Shown here piece by piece: positions 56,128 to 64,000 of a DNA stretch of 64,000 nucleotides (position 1 is the stretch's first letter; each line of letters opens with the position of its first letter). The stretch comes from Kalmusia sp. IMI 367209 (Eukaryota; Ascomycota; Dothideomycetes; Pleosporales; Didymosphaeriaceae): NCBI GenBank assembly GCA_027946365.1, contig JAPEUQ010000003.1, forward strand, positions 496,001 through 560,000. Reading direction: 5' to 3'. The notes beneath the pieces were generated by a model, which did no database searches, had not been told where the DNA came from, and saw nothing but the letters and a program-made list of their open reading frames with translations. Position numbers and translations under genes: made by a program.

Positions 56128-56772
56128 GCTTGTGGTCTCGAAGGGCCTAAAGCGTATGGTCTCGATCGTATGCATGCAACTTTGATGCACAACATGAAGA
56201 TTTTTGTTCTCAGCGAGACAGCGCCTGAAATGGCCAATAAATTCTCGTGAGATCCTGGGCTATGTCAGATCTATCTGACTTTGTACTTATTAGTTATTGG
56301 TACATACGTCCGTTGGTTATATTCAATCAAGTGCTTTCCATGAGCTGTATCTCCACAATTTTGCAGCAAAATGGAATATTTTCAGTTTTTTTTCACTTCG
56401 GTAGTAATATTCAACTTTAGAATAATTGTGACCGTCATTTTGGATACGGGACACAAAAGATTCGAAATGATACGACTTTGCAGATTTGTCTGGATTGAGC
56501 AGCGACTATAACAGTCAATGACATCTGCCATAGCTTGGCGAAATAGGTAAATTTAAGAGAACTAAGTACAATTTCCGAGGCACGTAACAGCCCATTGAGG
56601 CTAATCAAATGATTCAAAGGACTCAATAAAGTTCTATGGATACAAAATGTCAGGACCATCATTACAATTATGCTATAAAGAGATGAGGTTATAACATGAA
56701 TAACAACGAAAGTGCCAACTGAGCAATGATCAAGATCATGTATAGCTTAGAAGCGGAACGTTTCATGTTAAT
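56128..56772. other. A/T-rich convergent spacer
   Basis: Between the acidic-protein gene (plus) and the SDR gene (minus); no gene seen. Confidence 0.4.
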
Positions 56773-57754
56773 TCAAGCCAACTTCTTCTCATGGTTTTCA
56801 GCCAGCTTTTTGGTAAAGGGTTTCTGCCACAGCGATACCCGGTCCTACGATTTCGATCATGAGCTCACTTCGATAACAGCTAGGAACTAAATACTTACAA
56901 GCATACTCTGAGGAAATAGCCACAAAGCTACGCGAGCGATACAGATGGCTCCTCCGATCCAGTATTTGCCTGACGTACCCTTGGTCACTTGACGCAAAAC
57001 ATCACGTGCAAACACCTCAGGACTGACACCAAAGGGCACTCGCTGTGCTTGCTCCGCGATCATGTCTTTTATGCAAATATAGTGGGAGCCCTCCGGCAGC
57101 GCAGGTGTATTGAGATTCTCGAGAAATTTGGTATCGACACCCCCGGTAATGAGAGTAATGACGCGCACTCCCAGAGGCGCCAATTCTAAACGCCAAGCCT
57201 CACCTGCGATATTTAGGGCTGCTTTGGTCGCAACATACATGCCTGCCCGGGCCTCGCTGTTAGCCTTACAGGACTCTGTAGCAATTGTTCGATTTTTGGC
57301 TTACGTACTCGTGAATGGGAATGGCTGATAGCCGCCCATGGAAGAATTGTTGATGATGCAGCCCTTAGCACTGATCAACATGGGACTGAAGACCTGGATC
57401 AATTCAAGGATCCCGAAGAAGTTGACGTCGAAAACCTTCCTAGCTTCATTGAGGTCAATGTCTAGGGCGGGCATATTGAGAGAAAGACCAGCATTGTTGA
57501 TCAAAACGTCAAGCTTTCCCCCCGGTCTGACTACGGACCACCTCAGCTACTGCGGCAATGGACTCGGAAGAAGCAACGTCTAGTGTAAGTACGGTGACGT
57601 TGGCCGCCACGTGTAACGCCTTGGGAATCTTCGATGGTGAGCGAGCGGTCGCGAAGACATGGTAACCGTTTTCCTTGAAGACTTCGGCAAGCGCGGGACC
57701 TATGCCACCCTCAGAGCATCCCGTGATAAGACAACTTTTGGATTTAGCGATCAT
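56773..57754 (-). CDS. Short-chain dehydrogenase/reductase, Ayr1-like (1-acyl-DHAP-reductase type), frameshifted
   Basis: Exons 57305-57754, 56899-57256 and 56773-56844. The start MIAKSKSCLITGCSEGGIG contains the TGxxxGxG cofactor motif. FATARSPSKIP and LTLDVASSESI fit an NADPH-using classical SDR. Next comes LDVLINNAGLS (NNAG), IINNSSMGGYQPFPF (catalytic Ser), YVATKAALN (YxxxK) and LITGGVDTKF. The frame is broken between RSQTGGK and LDVLINNAG: six Gs (minus strand; near 57517-57522) where five would keep it open. No intron fits. It is therefore a recent loss or a homopolymer error. Ayr1-like enzymes reduce acyl-dihydroxyacetone phosphate or, in clusters, ketones of specialised metabolites. 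Divergent from a Zn2Cys6 regulator with shared promoter elements. Confidence 0.75.
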
Positions 57755-58206
57755 TTTGCGGGTGGAAAAAGTCGGCGAGTAATTCAAGAACACGTTGATC
57801 GAGTTCCAAGATGCTGTTGGAGAACTCCGATCAGAGGACGGCGCTTCCTCCAACACGACTATCAACCTTGAGTAATCTAAATACTTTTTCTCGTCCTTCT
57901 ACCTCACACCACAAGAATTGGTGTATGGCTCGAAACTCCGCTTTCAGCGGAGTTTCAACGAATGAGGGGGCTAAGGAAACGAGGCTAGTAAGCTTGTTTT
58001 GGCGAGGCAAGAATATGCGACACTACCAGCGCACGGCTCACCGAATCTCGTCTCCACAAGTGCTCAAAGCGGTGGCTATTCGCTGCCATCTCCGAGGGTA
58101 ATTCCTTCATGATTGGTTCGTAACTCCGGTCGTAAAAATCACATCGGCCGCCTCTCCAAACACTGTTCGCGACCACCGACATCATCAAAACCTAGCGCAA
58201 TCGCAT
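57755..58206. promoter_or_regulatory. Bidirectional promoter between SDR and Zn2Cys6 regulator
   Basis: 452 bp between two divergent starts. It contains four copies of AACTCCG: 57823-57829, 57934-57940, inverted at 57948-57954, and 58122-58128. The middle two form a strong inverted repeat. Confidence 0.55.
57932..57956. repeat. 11-bp inverted repeat, candidate regulator operator
   Basis: Arm GAAACTCCGCT, a 3-nt spacer (TTC), then the exact reverse complement AGCGGAGTTTC. It places CCG and CGG seven bases apart in a dyad, a typical binding geometry for Zn2Cys6 dimers. Confidence 0.65.
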
Positions 58207-59936
58207 ATGCCTGCTAATCGAGCGAAGTCCTGCGAGAATTGCCGCATAGCAAGAGCACGTTGCACGCGCTCGACTCCGTGCTTGCGATGTGCAGAACGGC
58301 ACCTTCAATGCCATTATATATCATCCACCACAGCACGAGACCGCGCGATCAGACGGTTACGGCACATACAGCCTGCGGAAGGTGATGTTGCGGGCGGCGA
58401 CACCGGAGCTTCCGAGCGAGTAGCTCTCTCGAACAACCATGCCAGATTCCAGGAAGCTGGTACGACATTTACAACGAACTTTCAAATGTGGGATCTAACC
58501 CTGTTTCCTGACATTGATCCCCAGCTTTGTCGGTCAGCAGGAGATTTTGCGACATCTTTGTCGATTACCTCGGCTTCGAATAGTTGTCAAATATCTGACG
58601 AATGGAATATGTCCCCTTCCTTTACCAATGTTCTATGCCCTTCGGGCTTTGTCGATTTTGGTAGCCCAGTAATGGCTACAAGTCACGAAATCAGCAACAC
58701 AAGCAGCAGTGCAAACACTTTGAGCGAACTCGCGTCATACGCAACACTTGATTCGACCAACAACACATTAACTACTAAAGTAATCGGACCACAATTCTCG
58801 CAGCGCTCACGATCGATCCAGCAGGGGTCCTTGACAGCCAAAATGCTTTTCAGTCGGCTTATCGACTACGCTCGCGTGATGGTAGATGGAAAACACTTGC
58901 CCCCTTTTATTCACCCTCCATGCTACACCAGTGGGAGGGATGAATGTCCCAAAGATTCGCCCCATCGATGTTTGCCGAAGCATCTGGCCATCTGTGCAAA
59001 TCTTACTCAATTGTTCTATGCTCGTATGCCAAATAGCCATAGCTTTGTGTGGCAACAGATTTGTACGCATCTTCGACAGATGTATGAAGATGTGAGTCTT
59101 GTGATACTCGGGAAGTTGGCGGCAGACTACTTACAAGATGTAAAGTACGAGAACTACGACGAGCCAAGCATGCTGCAGGCAGTGCAAGCGGCTATCATAT
59201 ATGGCATTTTGTGCTCACAGTGTCCGGAGTCGGTGGTCGCTGAGGACTCTGCTTGGCTTGTCAACACAATTGAGGTACGTGCTGGCCCATTCCACTTGAT
59301 CATATCTCTCGTTACTGATACACTATCGCTTCGGCAGACTCTTGGTAGGAGGCTCTTCAGCATGTGCTCGTGGGGTCTAGAGGTCGATCACATGTGCTGT
59401 TCTCGGAGCGCATGGTTACTCGTGGAAAGTCTCAGGAGGTTTGTTGACTTCACCTTTCTCTGCAGTAAAATGTGCACACTTGGTGTTCCGCGCTTACGAA
59501 ATTAAACAGGGTTGCTTGCGTTTTGTACTTGCTCGATCTTCTACTTCAGACATACGCGCGAACGCCTTCCAAAGGAGATTGCCCCGGTTTCTTCGACATG
59601 CCCTTGCCGTGCGCACGTGATCTTTGGCAATGCGTATCGGACAGAGACTGGAGAAAAGAGTATCTCGAGCTTAACCAGGCTAAATATGGGTGTGCGAAAG
59701 GATTAACGTTCCGGAACTTACTTGCTCTTGGGCAGTATCCAAGGCGTGCTGATACTATTATACAATCTCCAGATCCAGGCTCTGCAGAGGAGCTGGCTGT
59801 CTGGTGTGAAAAGGCGGACGATTTGTCAATGCTTTTGTGGTTGGCGCTTACTGTCGAGGGGCATGGCAAAGCGCCAGATACGGCGAGAAAGAGAAATGTA
59901 GGTCGTAAGCCAGAAGCTCAGCCAGCATTGAGCTGA
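58207..59936 (+). CDS. Zn2Cys6 transcription regulator (531 aa), AflR-like layout
   Basis: Three exons: 58207-59274, 59338-59438, 59510-59936. The zinc cluster is at the extreme N-terminus: CENCRIARARC, a five-residue loop, CLRCAERHLQC, followed by a basic stretch (RDRAIRRLRH). The middle to C-terminal half has no standard fungal-specific transcription-factor domain that I recognise, but does have hydrophobic helices (AVQAAIIYGILCSQ, VACVLYLLDLLLQTYA) and LRRxA-type junctions like those of pathway-specific regulators. By family it is nuclear and controls neighbouring genes; the divergent SDR and a repeated AACTCCG element between them point to that gene and itself as targets. Confidence 0.8.
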
Positions 59937-62097
59937 TAGTGACCGAAAGGGGCTAGTGAGATTTGTCGACTTTGTTATCAGGCCAAAGCACGGGATCACG
60001 ATTTAGAGACTGCATTGTGGTTGCGATATAGTCAATATAGGTTGACTTTGTTGGCATGTACCCTGTGCAAATAGTGTGATTCTCAGGAGATGTTATAACC
60101 CTCCGCCTATATCACAATAGTGTGGTTATCATCGCCGCTCTCTGAAGCAAGGAGATTATTCATATAGTCTGGCAGAAAACCACCGGCTGCCAAAAATTAC
60201 ATGAATCTGTTTGCTTGGGTCCCCATAGGCACGATTAGGCGTCCGTCAAGAGAGGCCACAATAACAGTAGAACCCACTCTTAAACATCGTTGATTTATGC
60301 TATATCATCCCGTCTAACCGGATTATTGTTGTAGCCATCCTTCGTGGATTTCCTCTAACACATACGAAAATCCGTCATCGGAGCCAGTCATCGAAAGCGC
60401 CGATGCTTCCACCCAATCGACAACACTTTTCCATTCTCTAGGCGGCCCTTGTCTTATATTCTCATCATTTAAATAAAAATTAGCGTCTGTAGCCTTGGCT
60501 GATGTATCATTCTTTTTCTCCTGTGCCGGAAAATCACCGTGAATGGCACCCATTCCTCTTAGATTAGACAAACTCTGCTGGGAGCATAAGAATGTCCATG
60601 TTCTCTATTCGAGGAATTTCATTTTCTAGCTCGCTCTGATGTAATATTTCTGGCGCATAGAGAGGATAAGGACAACGTGAAAGAGTGCCTAACACAACTA
60701 AAGCGACATATACCACTATGTGCAACGATCGTCCTGATAGGCTAAATCAAGCTTGGGCAACACTAAAGGATTATTCGTGATGCTACAGTCGTGGAGAAAA
60801 TATTCTAGTACTCTAAATCGCGAATCTGACTCGCAACACCGTGTTGCTGGGCCAGAGACTGAAGTCAGTCTCATGTTGCGTAGCACTACCTGCACCAGAA
60901 TCAAAGGTACGCATAAGCAATCCAAACGCCCCACGTCACACCACAGGACTTTCTCCGTGAGAGTACAATCATCTCAAAATAATAAAACAACGATCAATAC
61001 TCCACACCGGAGCATTAACATAGTTTCCATTCCTTTTCCCACATTTTATTGTGTGAAGTAGAAGATTCTTCAGAAATTTCGCTGTGCCCTGCATGAACAA
61101 GGCTCAATCATATATCACAAAAGGGACGATATGTATGACAGTAAAAGCACACCGCAATTTCGAATCTGAGCATTTTATCATATACGGAACTACCCTGACA
61201 ATTATTAAGAACCTGCGTACAATCGCCGCCTTTCGCCTCGGTGGCTTAGCTCTGGGTTGGCTGCCTTAAGGCTCTACAAATCATATCCCTGTACGCCTCG
61301 CTGGAGGCTCCAGACACCGCATCCGAAATACCCATGTCCGAATAACGTGCGCACCTGTATTGCAGGAAATGCTTGAGTTCAATGCGCTTCTGCCAACCCG
61401 TAAACCTCCACTCCTTTTCGACATGATCAGTTCCACCGGCAAGGTACTTTTAGAACTGTAAGCGATGACGCCACAACCGTACAGGTCCCTGTACTTGAGG
61501 CTAACAACCGTGTTCTCTACTCGATGGTGACATCTTTCTAACAGACGGTATTTGTTTTTTTCAACATAGTTGCGTTTTCCATCGCCTCGTTGGATATTCC
61601 CTAATCTCTGTAAAACGTGAACAATATCCGCCGCTATCGACTAATAGCTCAACCTGCGTTGTGCAGGTCCTGCGACGATGTGGAAAGACCCAGGTTTGCC
61701 CAAGGCATACTACATTAGTGGATCTGGCGCTGATATCCGGTAAATCGTACCACAGGTAGGTGATGTTGCGCAAAAGATTGATGTACGGTATGTTGTAGAG
61801 GAACAAGAAAATGCTTACTCGTCGAAGCTTGGGGTCGTGTGGTAAGCCGGACGGGCGCAACTTTACGCCCTCCGTATGGCCCTCCATGTCTCGCAGAAAC
61901 ATGCTCCGTTCGGACTGTGGTATGCTCACGTACCACTGAGTACATTACTATAACGTAGATAATGCATCTTATAAATGTGTAGACTACTTGCTCTTCATTT
62001 GCGGCTACCTTACACCGACTTTGCAGTGCATCATTTCGTTTCTCTTTCTACACATCCTTCAAGCTCGTTCTAGTAGACGCTCTTTTCGTCCTTCATC
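59937..62097. other. Intergenic with a degenerate minus-strand locus
   Basis: Mostly A/T-rich. A set of protein-like minus frames between 60323 and 60934 is listed separately. A TATAAAT at 61970-61976 is a candidate TATA box for the GH16 gene, 120 bp before its ATG. Confidence 0.35.
60323..60934 (-). pseudogene. Possible degenerate gene
   Basis: Three minus-strand frames, each with ordinary protein texture, follow one another but in different frames: FRVLEYFLHDCSITNNPLVL, then YPLYAPEILHQSELENEIPR and MDILMLPAEF, then GAIHGDFPAQEKKN and PPREWKSVVDWVEAS up to a stop at 60323. No convincing introns join them. No domain recognised; frameshifts or missed splice sites are both possible. Confidence 0.25.
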
Positions 62098-63265
62098 ATG
62101 ATGCGTAATATTCTTCTCCTATCCGGCCTTTCCGGATTTGGCTATAGTCTCCCCCATGCTGCCCCAGTCGGGGCCTACCAACTGACCAAATCATACACCG
62201 CTGACAATTTCCTCGACTCTTTCGAATTCTACGAAGGAAAAGACAAATTTGGCAGTGGTAACGCCCAGTATCTCAGTAAAGACAATGCACAAAGCGCTGG
62301 ACTCGCGAAAATTCAAGATGGCAAGGTGTACCTCGGCGCCGATAGTACTAATGTGGTTGGAGACGCGAACGCGGGACGACCGAGTATACGCCTTACAAGC
62401 GTTGATGCATGGAATGGGGGCCTCCTTGTAGCGGACTTCGAACATTTTCCTGCAAAAGGTTGCGGCATGTGGCCAGCATTGTAAGTGAACCATAAATACC
62501 GTGTGTTTCATAGACGAGTATGCTAATATGTGTATAGCTGGACGCTCCACGAGAATGCCGAGCCCTGGGTGTACAACGAGATCGACATCGTCGAAGCTAC
62601 ATCGCTTGCAACCAAAAACGCCGTCACCGTGTTCACGCAGGAAACATGCGAGATGGCGGACCAAGGCAGTTCGCCTGCCCCCGGCTCGCCAATACGCACC
62701 TCATGCGGTGGTATCCTGCCAGAAGACGTGCAGTCCGGCACAAGCGGGAAGGGTTGCACAGTCGAAAGCGCACCCGGCACATTCGGCGAGTCATCGAACG
62801 ACCAGGGTGCAGGCGTCTGGGCTATGCAGGTCGATGGCGCGCAAATGAGAGCTTGGTATTTCCCGCGCGCACAAGTTCCTGCAGACTTGCAGGAACGAGG
62901 CACGCCAAATCCGGATGGGTGGGCGAATCCTATCATGAACTTTGCGGCGACGAACTGTGATTTGAAGTCGGCGTTCACCAACATGAACATTGTGAGGGCA
63001 ACTCTTCATGGCTAATATTATGTGGACATTAAGCTGATTTTATTAGATTATTAACATCAACTTCTGTGGCGGCTATACTACCAGTGGGTGGCAGGGCTAT
63101 GCCGATGGTACTTATAATAATTGTGCTGCTTCTACTGGGTATGGAGCTGGCGATTCGAGTGGTGCTCAGGCGCCGTACTGCGAGGCATTTGTGCGTGAGC
63201 ATCCTGAAGCGTTCACTGAGACATACTTCCTCATCAATTCGGTGCGTATGTTTGAGCGGTCTTGA
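62098..63265 (+). CDS. Secreted GH16 endo-beta-glucanase (351 aa)
   Basis: Three exons: 62098-62480, 62538-62991, 63047-63265; introns 57 and 55 nt; phases close. The signal peptide is MMRNILLLSGLSGFGYSLP. The active site reads NEIDIVEA, an ExDxxE motif with nucleophile Glu142 and acid/base Glu147, after MWPAFWTLHE. Further family elements: SIRLTSVDAWNGGLLVADFE, GAGVWAMQVDGAQMRAWYFP, NPIMNFAATNCDL and INFCGGYTTSGWQGYADGT. GH16 enzymes of this fungal group cleave beta-1,3(4)-glucans of plant or fungal walls. There is no GPI signal or carbohydrate-binding module, so the product is probably soluble. A TATA element lies ~120 bp upstream. The last exon ends FLINSVRMFERS; a further intron at GTGCGT there cannot be excluded. 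Confidence 0.87.
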
Positions 63266-64000
63266 GACTGCTCTGGAGGTGTGAGGCTTGCCACCGAGAA
63301 AGCAAGATTCACTTGATGGATCCGAGGTGTATATAAATGGCGAGGGAATTTAAGATATAGCTAAAAGAGTTCAAGAAAATTGGATGAGATTATGTGATAT
63401 ACAGTACTCGCCTTGAAGTCCCACGAGTTTGATATATCCCTGAGTGTCAGACACATGTTCTCTTGACTAAAATAATTTATATTATTTCAGTGAAAATATA
63501 TCAACCCGTAATCAGCAATAGAACAAGTCTTACCATGGTAGTCAAAGAATAAAGTATATGAAAAAAGAAGTAGCAAGGAGGGTTTCGGAGGCCGAATATG
63601 GCTTTAGCTATCATTCACTTGGCGCTCGAGAGATAGCTTCCCTTTGTCAATCGCGCAAATAGTGCGTCACCTCGCTACAAAGTATCTCGTGCTAGTTGCG
63701 ACTGCGATACGAAGGTCTGCGTTTCAAGACCGCTTGATAGCTAGTTAGTCTTCTAGATCATCATCACTCGCTTCGGACTGTGCAAGTTGTCGGTAGACAA
63801 TGCGGACTAATGCATTAAAGTGTGGCAAATGTCCACGGATGATAGAGTTCCTGTGCTTCTCTGACGCTCGCATGAGAATGAAGGGTCAAGAAGGAGTTGC
63901 CTTCTCTTACAATGCAACTAGACTGTAAATTGTTCTACACAAAGTTACTATATATTTATCAAGGTTCTACGATACCTTATCATTTTGTTGCCATAGATCT
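63266..64000. other. 3' flank, no gene seen
   Basis: A/T-rich sequence to the window edge; no feature I can support. Confidence 0.4.

Noticed and set aside
1..64000. tRNA, rRNA, CRISPR array, or intact transposon
   Set aside because: I searched by eye for tRNA T-arm consensus with a matching acceptor stem, long tandem spacers and transposase catalytic motifs, and found none that held up.

Overview
The window is fungal nuclear DNA. Coding regions are split by short GT-AG introns (mostly 48-60 nt), several proteins carry signal peptides, and the families present (AA9, cutinase, sedolisin, Zn2Cys6 regulators, HET-NACHT-ankyrin, UstYa-like, pisatin-demethylase-like P450) are typical of filamentous Ascomycota. 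The mix of secreted plant-wall and cuticle enzymes suggests a plant-associated Dothideomycete, probably Pleosporales; that placement is inference. All gene models below were joined by hand from splice signals and reading phase, without transcript or alignment support.

Layout: 0-3.3 kb holds the 3' end of a Gln-rich gene and an unresolved Cys-rich locus. From 3.3 to 10.8 kb come a cutinase with a large insertion, an alpha/beta hydrolase, an orphan 382-aa protein and a seven-helix membrane protein. From 13.7 to 20.2 kb come an orphan 484-aa protein, an AA9 copper monooxygenase and, convergent with it, an FAD-linked oxidase carrying a frameshift. From 21.0 to 26.2 kb lies a graveyard of fungal immune-receptor-like genes: a HET-NACHT-ankyrin gene broken by three stops and a decayed serine-hydrolase fragment. 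From 26.6 to 33.1 kb come a Zn2Cys6 regulator, an NmrA-like gene sharing a promoter motif with it, and a secreted sedolisin. After a gene-poor 3 kb come a secreted peptide precursor with a polyaspartate tail, a UstYa-like gene, an amino-acid transporter, a CE1 acetylxylan esterase, a small unknown gene and a glutathione S-transferase (36.4-46.1 kb). The next 6 kb is nearly empty. From 52.4 to 59.9 kb a P450, an unknown acidic protein and a divergent SDR/Zn2Cys6 regulator pair look like a tailoring-gene group without a backbone synthase. A secreted GH16 glucanase closes the window.

Working together: the secreted enzymes (cutinase, AA9, the FAD oxidase as a possible partner, CE1, GH16, sedolisin) would attack cutin, cellulose, xylan, beta-glucan and protein. 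Two regulator genes each have a candidate palindromic binding element shared with a neighbouring oxidoreductase. Two genes (FAD oxidase, SDR) are broken only by one extra base in a homopolymer of six, so assembly error must be excluded before calling them dead. The HET-NACHT gene is different: its lesions are internal stops, two of them explicable as C-to-T changes. The most unusual material is the polyaspartate precursor beside the UstYa-like gene, the cutinase insertion, the AA9 second-sphere substitution and the two regulator/promoter pairs.
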